Position numbers and translations under genes: made by a program. Under the pieces are notes generated by a model. That model saw only the letters and a program-made list of their open reading frames with translations. It had not been told where the DNA came from and searched no databases. From the NCBI GenBank assembly GCA_019638455.1, contig JAHBTU010000002.1:716501-780500 (forward strand): a stretch of 64,000 nucleotides of DNA, written 5' to 3'. Shown piece by piece: positions 45,217 through 53,937 of this stretch (position 1 is its first letter; each line of letters opens with the position of its first letter). This stretch comes from Saprospiraceae bacterium (GTDB lineage: Bacteria > Bacteroidota > Bacteroidia > Chitinophagales > Saprospiraceae).

Positions 45217-47739
45217 ATGAGTTTTATTCTGAAAATGGCTTGGCGCGATAGCCGTCGCAACCGCGCCCGCCTCCTGCTCTTCATATCTGCCATCACGGTC
45301 GGCATTGCGGCGCTGACGGCGGTTCGTTCCTTTTCTGTCAACTTGACCGCCGACATTGACCGAGAGGCCAAAACTTTGCTTGGCGCTGACCTTTTGTTGG
45401 ATGCGAATCAGCCTGCTACAGATTCCATTTTGTGGAAATTCAAGATGCCGGGTTCGGAGATGGCGCAGGTGACGAATTTCATGAGCATGGTGCGTTTTCC
45501 CAAAAATGGCGGCACTCGGCTTTCGCAAATTCGTGCGCTCGAAGGCGAATATCCTTTCTATGGGGAATGGAAGAGCAGCCCTGAAAACTCGTGGCAAACT
45601 TTCCGCGAGGGGAGGAGGGCATTGGTCGAACATGCGCTCATGCTTCAGTTCGATATTCGGCCCGGCGACAGCATTCAGGTGGGCAATGTGACTTTTGTCG
45701 TGGAGGGCGAGCTGCTTTCCTCGCCCGGTCGGGCGGGCATCGCCAGCAGCATTGCGCCGGTTGTTTTTATCCCTGCCGCTTGGCTCGATTCGACGGGGCT
45801 TATTCAGCGTGGCAGCCGGGTGGACTATCAGTATTTTTACAAAATGGCTGATGGCACGGACGTGGATGCTTTGATGCAACCTTTTGAAAAAGAGTTGGAA
45901 AAGGCGAATATTAACTGGGATACGGTGAACAGTCGCAAGCGCAGCATCGGCGCTGCCTTTGGCAATTTTGGCACCTTTCTCAATCTCGTGGGTTTCATTG
46001 CGCTCTTGTTGGGGTGCGTCGGGGTGGCGGGCGCGGTTCATATTTACATCAAGGACAAATTGCCGACGGTGGCCATTCTGCGATGTTTGGGCGCGAGTGG
46101 GCGCAAGGCGTTTTATGTGTACTTGGTGCAGGTGGCTGGCATCGGTTTGTTGGGGGCCGTGATAGGTGCCTTGGGAGGGTCGCTCATCCAGAAGTTGTTG
46201 CCTTGGGTGGCGCGTGATTTATTGCCGATTGAGCAGGTGAGCACCGATTTTTCTTGGGCTTCGGTGGCGCAGGGGATGGCTTTGGGTTTGTCGGTGGCGG
46301 TGATGTTTGCGCTAATTCCACTTTCTGGAATTTTGAGAACTTCTCCGTTGCGGACGTTGCGGGTTTCTTTTGGGGAGCAGGAGGACGATAATCGCTTGTT
46401 GCGGTGGGCGGTGTACTCGCTCATTTTGCTCGCCATTTTCGGGTTCACTTGGTGGCTTGTGAAGGATTGGAAGGAGACGCTTTTTTTCATGGGCGGCATC
46501 GCCGCGGCGTTTTTGATTTTGTGGGGCATTGCAAGGTTGCTGACGTTTTTGCTGCGCAGGTATTTTCCCAAAAAATGGAGTTACGTTGCTCGGCAGGGCA
46601 TTGCGAATCTTTTTCGTCCTGAAAATCAGACCATTTTGCTGGTCGTCACCATTGGCTTGGGCACCATGTTGCTTTCCACGCTTTTCCTGATTCAGAGCAT
46701 GTTGCTCAAGCAGGTCGAGTTTTCGGGCAGTGGCAATCAGCCGAACATGATTCTTTTCGACATCCAAACTGCTGACAAGGATAGCGTGGCGGCGTTGGTG
46801 CGCGCGAGTGGGATGCCGCTGATGCAGCAGGTGGCGGTGGTGACTACTCGTCTTGAGGCGATTGATGGCCGCACCAAATCGCAGGACGAGGCGGATAGCA
46901 CGAACGCGCTGCCGCGCTGGGTGTGGGACCGCGAGTATCGCGTCACGTTCCGCGACACGCTGATTGATACGGAGCAGGTGGTGGAAGGCGCTTGGACGGG
47001 GACGCACACGCCCGGTCGGCCTGTCAAGGTCTCCATTTCCGACGGGCTTCAGCGCAGCATGAAGGCTAAAATCGGCACCAAACTCGTCTTCAACGTGCAG
47101 GGTGCGCGGCTTGAGACGGAGGTGGGTAGCATCCGCAAGGTGGATTTCAATCGAGTGCAAACCAACTTTCTTGTGGTGTTTCCGACGGGTGTGCTGGAGC
47201 GGGCGCCCCAGTTTCACGTCGTGGTGTCGCGGGTGGACAGCACGCAGCAATCGGCGCGGTTTCAGAGCGAGTTGGTGCGGCGTTATCCCGGCGTGTCGGC
47301 CATTGATCTGACGCAGATTTTGAAGTCGGTGGACGAGGTGTTGGGCAAGGTTTCGTTTGTGATTCGGTTCATGGCGCTGTTCAGCATATTGACGGGGCTG
47401 CTGGTGCTGGTGAGCTCGATTTATCAGGGGAAATTTGCCCGCATCCGCGAGAGCGTTTTGTTGCGCACACTTGGTGCGAGCCGCCGGCAGATACTGGCCA
47501 TCAATGCTTTGGAGTATTTCCTGTTGGGTGCGTTGGCTTGTCTGGCGGGGGTTGGCCTTTCGGTGGCAGGGGCTTGGGCTTTGGCGAAATTTGCTTTTAA
47601 AATTCCCTTTGAGGCGAATTGGGTGCCGTTGGGCATCACTTTTTTAAGCATCACGTTTATCACGGTCGTTATCGGGCTGTTCAACAGCCGCGAGGTGGTA
47701 CGCAAGCCACCGTTGGAGGTGCTGCGGCAGGAGGTTTGA
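45217..47739 (+). CDS. FtsX-type ABC transporter permease (YbbP-like)
   Basis: An 840-residue membrane protein with two FtsX-type domains and about ten membrane helices: a first helix (about 15-35), a large periplasmic MacB-like region, three helices to 400 (including VAILRCLGASGRKAFYVYLVQVAGIGLLGA), a pair in the middle, a second periplasmic region and a final set (IRESVLLRTLGASRRQILAINALEYFLLGALACL). This matches YbbP, which works with the ATPase YbbA. The ATPase gene is not next to it, so the partner must lie elsewhere. Substrate unknown. Confidence 0.85.
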   Translation: MSFILKMAWRDSRRNRARLLLFISAITVGIAALTAVRSFSVNLTADIDREAKTLLGADLLLDANQPATDSILWKFKMPGSEMAQVTNFMSMVRFPKNGGTRLSQIRALEGEYPFYGEWKSSPENSWQTFREGRRALVEHALMLQFDIRPGDSIQVGNVTFVVEGELLSSPGRAGIASSIAPVVFIPAAWLDSTGLIQRGSRVDYQYFYKMADGTDVDALMQPFEKELEKANINWDTVNSRKRSIGAAFGNFGTFLNLVGFIALLLGCVGVAGAVHIYIKDKLPTVAILRCLGASGRKAFYVYLVQVAGIGLLGAVIGALGGSLIQKLLPWVARDLLPIEQVSTDFSWASVAQGMALGLSVAVMFALIPLSGILRTSPLRTLRVSFGEQEDDNRLLRWAVYSLILLAIFGFTWWLVKDWKETLFFMGGIAAAFLILWGIARLLTFLLRRYFPKKWSYVARQGIANLFRPENQTILLVVTIGLGTMLLSTLFLIQSMLLKQVEFSGSGNQPNMILFDIQTADKDSVAALVRASGMPLMQQVAVVTTRLEAIDGRTKSQDEADSTNALPRWVWDREYRVTFRDTLIDTEQVVEGAWTGTHTPGRPVKVSISDGLQRSMKAKIGTKLVFNVQGARLETEVGSIRKVDFNRVQTNFLVVFPTGVLERAPQFHVVVSRVDSTQQSARFQSELVRRYPGVSAIDLTQILKSVDEVLGKVSFVIRFMALFSILTGLLVLVSSIYQGKFARIRESVLLRTLGASRRQILAINALEYFLLGALACLAGVGLSVAGAWALAKFAFKIPFEANWVPLGITFLSITFITVVIGLFNSREVVRKPPLEVLRQEV

Positions 47740-47823
47740 CGGGGGGGGCGTGGTATGCTGCGGCATAGAGTGTTTGTTCCATGGCAGCCAATCAAAGCTA
47801 AGTGCTACAACCAACCGCTTTTC

Positions 47824-47831
47824 TATCTTTG
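47824..47831 (+). promoter_or_regulatory. Bacteroidota -7 promoter box TATCTTTG of fabI
   Basis: Perfect TAnnTTTG, 39 bases before the fabI ATG. Confidence 0.6.
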
Positions 47832-47870
47832 CCGCCCGACTGACCTTATCACTCAAACTCTCTCGACTGT

Positions 47871-48668
47871 ATGAGCAACATTCTCGCAGGAAAAAAGGGC
47901 ATCGTCTTCGGTGCGCTGGACAATCAAAGCATCGCATGGAAAGTAGCAGAGCGCTGTGTGGAAGAAGGCGCGCAAATCGTGCTGACCAACGCCCCCGTCG
48001 CCATGCGCATGGGGCAAATCAATGTGCTGGCTGAGCAATGCAAGGCGCCCGTCGTCGCTGCGGACGCGACTTCTTTGGAAGACATGGAGCAGCTGTTCCA
48101 AAAAAGTATGGAGCATTTCGGCGGCAAGGTGGATTTCGTGCTGCATTCCATCGGAATGTCGGTCAACGTGCGCAAAGGCAAATCCTACACCGACCTCAAC
48201 TACGAATGGATGCAAAAGACGTTCGACGTGAGCGCCATTTCGTTTCACAAAATGATGCAGACGATGTGGAAGCTCGATGCCATCAACGACTGGGGCAGCA
48301 TCGTGGCGCTGTCGTACATCGCCGCGCAGCGCGTTTTCCCCGACTACTCCGAAATGGCCGAGTCCAAGGCGCTGCTCGAATCTTTTGCCCGCTCTTTTGG
48401 CTACCATTTCGGCACGGCCAAAAAGGTGCGCGTGAACACCATTTCTCAATCGCCCACCATGACGACGGCTGGTCAAGGCGTGAAGGGCTTTCACGAGTTT
48501 TTCAACTATGCCGACAAGATGTCGCCGCTCGGCAATGCACCTGCGGAGGATTGTGCGAACTACTGCATTATGCTTTTCAGCGACTACACGCGCTATGTGA
48601 CCATGCAAAACCTCTTCCACGACGGCGGTTTCAGCACGATGGGCATGAACCCGGCGGTGCTGGGTTGA
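47871..48668 (+). CDS. fabI: Enoyl-[acyl-carrier-protein] reductase (NADH)
   Basis: A 265-residue short-chain dehydrogenase that carries out the last reduction in fatty-acid elongation. The cofactor end is GKKGIVFGALDNQSIAWKVAE, followed by LHSIGMS; the FabI-type catalytic pair is Tyr-X6-Lys in DYSEMAESKALLES, and VRVNTISQSPTMTTAGQGV is the substrate-binding loop region targeted by triclosan in other bacteria. Single gene with its own promoter box; a 163-bp mobile element is inserted 40 bases after its stop. Confidence 0.94.
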   Translation: MSNILAGKKGIVFGALDNQSIAWKVAERCVEEGAQIVLTNAPVAMRMGQINVLAEQCKAPVVAADATSLEDMEQLFQKSMEHFGGKVDFVLHSIGMSVNVRKGKSYTDLNYEWMQKTFDVSAISFHKMMQTMWKLDAINDWGSIVALSYIAAQRVFPDYSEMAESKALLESFARSFGYHFGTAKKVRVNTISQSPTMTTAGQGVKGFHEFFNYADKMSPLGNAPAEDCANYCIMLFSDYTRYVTMQNLFHDGGFSTMGMNPAVLG

Positions 48669-48708
48669 GGCAACGGATAGCCGCCTGCCGCGTTATTGTT
48701 CGCAAACC

Positions 48709-48871
48709 GTAAAAACTTAAGCAGCCCCAGGCGTATAAGACTCGGTTGACAGGCTTATAGGTTTTTGACAGGATTTACAAGATTTACAGGATTTTTGGCG
48801 GCGAGGCCACCTCATTGAACCTGTAAATCCTGTCAAAAATTCAATGTCTGCTGTCCTGCCTAAGTTTTCAC
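48709..48871. mobile_element. 163-bp MITE-like element with perfect 8-bp target duplication
   Basis: Termini GTAAAAACTTAAGCAG (48709-48724) and the reverse complement of CTGCCTAAGTTTTCAC (48856-48871) match at 14 of 16 positions. The element is bracketed by exact 8-base copies CGCAAACC at 48701-48708 and 48872-48879. Inside are inverted copies of GACAGGATTTACA-type sequence (about 48766-48795 against 48819-48840). No ORF of note. Confidence 0.85.
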
Positions 48872-48901
48872 CGCAAACCTTCACATTGGGTTGGGAAATT
48901 T

Positions 48902-49001
48902 CGCACCGCCAAGTTTTGAGCATGGTCAAGTGCGCAATCTGTTCAAAAACAAGGACATTAATCATGGCCATCCGACAAATCCCGGCGAATCAAAGTATAA
49001 A
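48902..49001 (+). repeat. Dispersed 100-bp repeat, copy d
   Basis: CGCACCGCCAAGTTTTGAGC at the left; AAAAACAAGGACATTAATCATGG in the centre; CCGACAAATCCCGGCGAATC then AAAGTATAAA at the right. It overlaps the only well-placed ATG (48964) for the porin gene, so the repeat contributes the first codons. Confidence 0.8.
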
Positions 49002-50997
49002 AAACGATTCACATCGGACAACAAAGGGATTTCCGGGGCAATGGCTGCCTCGGAAATCCTGCTTTTGGTCGTTTGCTATGTGCCTCTTGCCCTTGTGCTC
49101 GAATGCGCAGGATGGGGCGCCTGCTCCGCCTCCGCCACCGGACACTTCGGCGCTGTTCTACACGTTTGCCCTCACGCCCGAACGCAACTACCCTGCCGAC
49201 GATACCTTGCCCGACCGTGATTTTAGGATGTACGACCCGGCGCGGCGGCGGCAACTGATTGATTGGGGCACTTTGGGCAACCTCGGCTCGTCGGCGCGGC
49301 CCTTGCTCTTCGAATTGCCGGCCCGACGCGGATTCGACTTTGGCGAGCACGCTTTCGACCTCTATCGAGTGAAACCCGAGGACTTGCGTTTTTACCGCGA
49401 TGCCCGCGCATTCAGCGACGTGTTTTTTTCGCAGGGAGCCAACCAGCAACAGGGAATGTTGAATGCCCTTTTTTCGCGCACCTTCGAGGGGGGGGCCAAC
49501 TTTTCGCTCGACTACCGCAGCATCAATCACACAGGGCAATATCGCTACCAACGCAATCGGCACAACAGTCTCTCTTTCGGGGTGTGGCTGCCCAAAGGCT
49601 CGCGCTATGACGGGTTTGCCATTTTTTCCAAAAACGTGATGCGACAGCAGGAAAATGGCGGCATCGTGAGCGACACGGTGTTCGGCGATGGTCAATTCGC
49701 TGGCCCCATCAATGCCGAAATTCGCCTGCCCGACCAGCGAGCAGCCAGTCGCTTGGCCGACCAAACCTTGCAACTGACCCAACACCTGAAATTCACCGGC
49801 GACGACGAGGCTGGCCGCCGCGCCTTGCGGGCCACGCACACGCTGGCATGGAAGCAGGAGAGCTTCAAATTCAGCGATGCCAATCTGGCGCAAGATTCTT
49901 TTTTCTTCGACACGTTTTTCGTGGACAGGCGCGGCATCCGGCATTTCGCCTCTATGCACCGTGTGGACAACACATTCGCAATCAGCACTTTCAAGACCAA
50001 AAGCCGGGGGCGACCTTCCGATGTGCTATCGGTGGGGGTGGCGCATACTTTTTTCAAAGTGAAGCAAGAACCGCTCGACTCGTCTTTTTCCAACCTGTTT
50101 CTGACGGGCGATTTTTCCATCACGCCTTCCGATGGTTTTGCGCTCTATGCCAAGGGCAGTCTCGGAATGCTCGCCAACTTCGGGGAGTATCAGGTGAGTG
50201 GTGAATTGGCGTTGGGCTTGGGCAAGGTGGGGCAGTTGCGAGCGGGTTTGTTGAGCCAGCGCCGCCCGCCGTCGCTGTTGCACTATCGCCTTTTTGTGAG
50301 CCAGCGGTTGTTTTGGCAAAATAATTTTGAAAAACCAGTGGAAAACACCCTCTACGCCACCTATTCCCTACCGTTCATCGGCCTGTCCATGACGGCGCGG
50401 GCACATCTCGTCAGCAATTACCTCTACTACAATCAAGCGGGTGTGGCGACGCAAACAACGTCGCCCATGCAGGTGGTGCAGTTTATTGTGAGCGAGGACG
50501 TTCGCTTCGGCCCGCTCCACCTCGACAACACGGTGGCTTTGCAGCAAAGCACTCGTGCGGATTTGGTGCGCTTGCCGCGTTGGTTCTCCAAAAACAGCCT
50601 TTATTTTTCGGGAAAAATATTCAAAAAACGACTTCAATTCGATGCAGGCGCCGATTTCCGAATCAACAGCGATTTTCGCCCCGATGGCTATCAGCCACTC
50701 ACTTGGCAATTTCACTTGCAAGACACGCTGACGCAAAAACCGTATCCGTGGCTCGACCTGTTCGTGGCTTTCAAAGTGCAGTCGCTCAGGGGGTTTGTGC
50801 GGTATGAGAATTTTATGACCAACTTCAACAAGACATCGGTTTTTTATCAGACGGCCTACTACCCGCAGCCGTTCGGCGGGCTTCGCTTTGGGGTGTCGTG
50901 GCGCTTTCTGGACAGCACGCGCCCCGACCCCAATCAATCGCCTCCAACCGACGGGGTGCCGGGGGGCATCGGGCCGACAGGCAGTGGGCGAGGGTAA
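48964..50997 (+). CDS. Putative outer-membrane porin (Porin_10-like)
   Basis: An outer-membrane beta-barrel protein of about 677 residues. The mature part after SNAQ begins with a Pro-rich segment, then repeated amphipathic strands rich in aromatic residues (FDFGEHAFDLYRV, FSQGANQQQGMLNALFSRTF, YRYQRNRHNSLSFGVWLP), ending in a Gly/Pro tail. This matches Bacteroidota 'putative porin' proteins. The start is uncertain: ATG 48964 gives an n-region of about 32 residues encoded partly by the dispersed repeat ahead of the hydrophobic stretch FWSFAMCLLPLCSNAQ; ATG 49078 would leave too short a signal. Direct repeats of the next promoter begin four bases after its stop. Confidence 0.72.
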   Translation: MAIRQIPANQSIKNDSHRTTKGFPGQWLPRKSCFWSFAMCLLPLCSNAQDGAPAPPPPPDTSALFYTFALTPERNYPADDTLPDRDFRMYDPARRRQLIDWGTLGNLGSSARPLLFELPARRGFDFGEHAFDLYRVKPEDLRFYRDARAFSDVFFSQGANQQQGMLNALFSRTFEGGANFSLDYRSINHTGQYRYQRNRHNSLSFGVWLPKGSRYDGFAIFSKNVMRQQENGGIVSDTVFGDGQFAGPINAEIRLPDQRAASRLADQTLQLTQHLKFTGDDEAGRRALRATHTLAWKQESFKFSDANLAQDSFFFDTFFVDRRGIRHFASMHRVDNTFAISTFKTKSRGRPSDVLSVGVAHTFFKVKQEPLDSSFSNLFLTGDFSITPSDGFALYAKGSLGMLANFGEYQVSGELALGLGKVGQLRAGLLSQRRPPSLLHYRLFVSQRLFWQNNFEKPVENTLYATYSLPFIGLSMTARAHLVSNYLYYNQAGVATQTTSPMQVVQFIVSEDVRFGPLHLDNTVALQQSTRADLVRLPRWFSKNSLYFSGKIFKKRLQFDAGADFRINSDFRPDGYQPLTWQFHLQDTLTQKPYPWLDLFVAFKVQSLRGFVRYENFMTNFNKTSVFYQTAYYPQPFGGLRFGVSWRFLDSTRPDPNQSPPTDGVPGGIGPTGSGRG

Positions 50998-51000
50998 TTA

Positions 51001-51046
51001 CTTAATGCAAACTTAACATGGGCTTAACATTGGTGCAGTTCCTTTG
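51001..51046 (+). promoter_or_regulatory. Three 11-bp-spaced CTTAA(C/T) boxes plus -7-like box
   Basis: CTTAAT at 51001, CTTAAC at 51012 and CTTAAC at 51023 are exactly 11 bases apart, followed ten bases later by TTCCTTTG (51039-51046), one mismatch from TAnnTTTG. The spacing and TTAACA core resemble binding sites of PhoB/PhoP-type (OmpR-family) activators, which use 11-bp direct repeats in place of a -35 box. The regulator is inferred, not shown. Confidence 0.5.
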
Positions 51047-51075
51047 CAGCAAATTTTTTAACAGCCCTTCATGTG

Positions 51076-53901
51076 ATGAATTCACGTCTAATTTTTGCGT
51101 TAGTCTTTTCCTTCCTGACCTCTGTTTCCTTCATTCAAGCCCAAAACGGTACCCTTTCAGGCGTCATCATTGACGGCGAAACCAAAGAAACCCTCATCGG
51201 CGCCACCATTCGTTTGCAAGGCGCTGATTTATTGGGCGCTATTTCAGATTTTGATGGCTTCTACTCAGTGCGAAACGTGCCGCCCGGCACTTACAATGTC
51301 TCGATTTCGTACACTGGATACGACGAGAAGACCATCACGGGTGTAGAAATCAAACCCGACGAAAAACAAACACTTGATGTCGTACTCTCCACTGCCGCTT
51401 TTGTTTTCAATGAAGTCACCATCGTGGAATACCGCAAAACCAACACGGTGGCGGCGGTATTGTTGGAGGTGAAGCAAGCCAAGCAGGTGGTGAGCGGGGT
51501 ATCGAGCCAGCAAATTGCCAAATCGCAGGACAACAATGCCGCTCAAGTGTTGCAGCGCGTGCCGGGCATCACGATTGTTGACAACCGTTTCGTGATGATT
51601 CGCGGCTTGAGCGAGCGCTACAACAATGTGATGATTAACAACGTGACGGCGCCGAGCACCGAGGTGGACAAGCGCACGTTTTCGTTCGACCTCATTTCGA
51701 GCAGCGTGCTCGACCGGATGTTGATTTACAAATCGGGTTCAGCCGACTTGCCCGGTGACTTTGCGGGAGGTGTCATCAAATTGTTCACCATTGACGAGGT
51801 GGAGAAAAATTTCACCAAAATCAACGTGGGGCTTGGCTATCGCCAAGGCACCACAGGCAAGCCTTACTTCCAAAGCGAAGGCTCGCCCACCGACTTCTTG
51901 GGTTTCGACAGTGGTTTTCGGCAATTGCCGGGCAACTTCCCCGATACGCGCACCTTACAGTCGTCGGCCCGCAATGCGCAAATCCGCCAAGATGCGGCGC
52001 ATACCTTGCCCAACAATTTCAACCCCACAGAGCGCACCGCATCGCCTGACTATTCGGTAGGTCTGAGCCTCGGTCGCAACTTGGCGCTCGGCAGCAAGCG
52101 CCTCACCACGCTCACCACGGTCAACTACTCTACGAGCTTCCAATACTACCTGCGCGATTTCTACCGCTATTTTGAATGGGAAGACCGCACCAATCCGATT
52201 GACGTGCGCTTCCAATTTGATGACCAAGTGTATGAGAAGCAGAATCGCATCAGCGTGCTTTCCAACTGGAAATTGCGCCTAAATGAACGCAATAGCATCA
52301 GCTTCAAAAACCTCTTCAACCAAATCGGCGAAAACGAGACTATTCTCCGTCGGGGCTTCGACTTCATTCAGCGCCCAGGCGACAACCTGAGCAACTATCT
52401 GCTCGGCTATCGCAGCCGCTCTATCTATACCGGACAGTTTGAGGGCACGCACGAACTGACCCCCAGCAGAAATTTGCATTGGGTGGCAGGCGGCAGCTTC
52501 CTCCGCGAGCTGGAGCCGGATTTGCGCCGCTTCCGTACCTATCAGCCGGGCGGCCAGACGGAGCGTCCGTTCATCATGCAGCTGCCGCCTTCGTCGAACC
52601 TCTTCGAGACAGGGCGCTACTATGGCAAAATGTTCGAGGTGTCGGCCAATCACGGTTTGGATTACACTTGGTCGTTCGCGGGCGTGGATGGCAAAAAATC
52701 CAATCTTAAAGGCGGGTACTATTTTGACTATCGCTACCGCGATTTCGAGTCTCGTTACCTTTCCTACCTGTATCCCGGTTTCTTTGACCCGATTATCGGC
52801 CAGCAGCTTTCCGAGCTGCCGCTTGACAGGATTTTCAGCAAAGAAAATATCCGCACACAGGATGGCTTCGTCATCGAGGAAGGCACCCGCCCCATTGACT
52901 CTTACGATGCCAACAGCTTGACCACTGCCGGATATGTCGGGACGGATTTGCCCTTAGGTCGTTTCGATGTTTCGCTGGGCATTCGCGGCGAGTACAACGT
53001 TCAGCGCGTGAACAGCAACAATGACTTCGAGGAGATAAAAGTGAAAAATGAGGTGCTTTCCCCATTGCCCTTCATCAATACCGGTTTCAATATCAATGAG
53101 AATTCGGTATTGCGCTTGGCTTACAGCCGCACGGTGAACCGCCCTGAATTCCGCGAATTGGCTCCCTTCCTTTTCTACGATTACAAGTTGGAGGCAGGTC
53201 GCGTGGGCAACCCCGACCTCAATCCCGCCACGATTGACAACCTTGATTTGCGCTTCGAGATTTACCCACGTGTGGGCGAGACGTTCAGCATAGGGGCTTT
53301 TTACAAATACTTCAACGACCCCATCGAGAACAGAACCATCATCACGACCGAGCAACCCAATTTCACCTATATCAACGCCGATTATGCGCGGAACTATGGC
53401 GTGGAAGTAGAGTTGCGCAAATCGCTGCGCGGCGTGACCAACAGCCCCTTCCTCGACAATTTCGCCATCAACGCCAACGCTTCCATCATTCGCTCAGAGG
53501 TTGATTTGGGCGCAACTGCTACGGCACAGCAGCGCGTGCGCCCCTTGCAAGGCCAGTCGCCCTACATCGTCAACTTTGCGCTCTACTACGACCAACAAAA
53601 CATTGGCCTATCGGGCAGCCTTGTCTACAACATCTTCGGCGACCGCATCTTCTCGGTGGGCGATGTCCTCTTCCCCACCATCTACGAACTGTCGCGCAAC
53701 AGCCTTGACCTAACTATCACGAAGCGCGTCGGCGCACGCACCTCTTACAAGTTGGGTATCCAAAACCTCTTGGATGCGCCTTTCCGTTTCTTCCAAGACT
53801 CTGACCGGAACGAGAAAGTCACAGATGTTGACCACCCGATATTCACTTTCCGGCGTGGCCAGCTTATCAATCTATCTTTCTCCTACGATTTGAACAAATA
53901 A
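51076..53901 (+). CDS. TonB-dependent outer-membrane receptor with CarboxypepD_reg-like domain
   Basis: A 941-residue receptor. Signal peptide (MNSRLIFALVFSFLTSVSFIQAQ), then a CarboxypepD_reg-like domain (about 25-110: GTLSGVIIDGETKETLIGATIRLQG), a plug (about 125-240: DNNAAQVLQRVPGITIVDNRFVMIRGLSERYNNVMIN) and a 22-strand-type barrel (RTVNRPEFRELAPFLFYDYKLEAGRVGNPDLNPATIDNLDLRFE ... FRRGQLINLSFSYDL). The GTG and the out-of-frame ATG just upstream are not used; ATG 51076 is. It probably imports a ligand captured by the downstream LipL48-like lipoprotein, 36 bases away. There is no SusD partner. Confidence 0.9.
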   Translation: MNSRLIFALVFSFLTSVSFIQAQNGTLSGVIIDGETKETLIGATIRLQGADLLGAISDFDGFYSVRNVPPGTYNVSISYTGYDEKTITGVEIKPDEKQTLDVVLSTAAFVFNEVTIVEYRKTNTVAAVLLEVKQAKQVVSGVSSQQIAKSQDNNAAQVLQRVPGITIVDNRFVMIRGLSERYNNVMINNVTAPSTEVDKRTFSFDLISSSVLDRMLIYKSGSADLPGDFAGGVIKLFTIDEVEKNFTKINVGLGYRQGTTGKPYFQSEGSPTDFLGFDSGFRQLPGNFPDTRTLQSSARNAQIRQDAAHTLPNNFNPTERTASPDYSVGLSLGRNLALGSKRLTTLTTVNYSTSFQYYLRDFYRYFEWEDRTNPIDVRFQFDDQVYEKQNRISVLSNWKLRLNERNSISFKNLFNQIGENETILRRGFDFIQRPGDNLSNYLLGYRSRSIYTGQFEGTHELTPSRNLHWVAGGSFLRELEPDLRRFRTYQPGGQTERPFIMQLPPSSNLFETGRYYGKMFEVSANHGLDYTWSFAGVDGKKSNLKGGYYFDYRYRDFESRYLSYLYPGFFDPIIGQQLSELPLDRIFSKENIRTQDGFVIEEGTRPIDSYDANSLTTAGYVGTDLPLGRFDVSLGIRGEYNVQRVNSNNDFEEIKVKNEVLSPLPFINTGFNINENSVLRLAYSRTVNRPEFRELAPFLFYDYKLEAGRVGNPDLNPATIDNLDLRFEIYPRVGETFSIGAFYKYFNDPIENRTIITTEQPNFTYINADYARNYGVEVELRKSLRGVTNSPFLDNFAINANASIIRSEVDLGATATAQQRVRPLQGQSPYIVNFALYYDQQNIGLSGSLVYNIFGDRIFSVGDVLFPTIYELSRNSLDLTITKRVGARTSYKLGIQNLLDAPFRFFQDSDRNEKVTDVDHPIFTFRRGQLINLSFSYDLNK

Positions 53902-53937
53902 CAAACTCATTCACACACAAATTTTTATCACCTCGTT

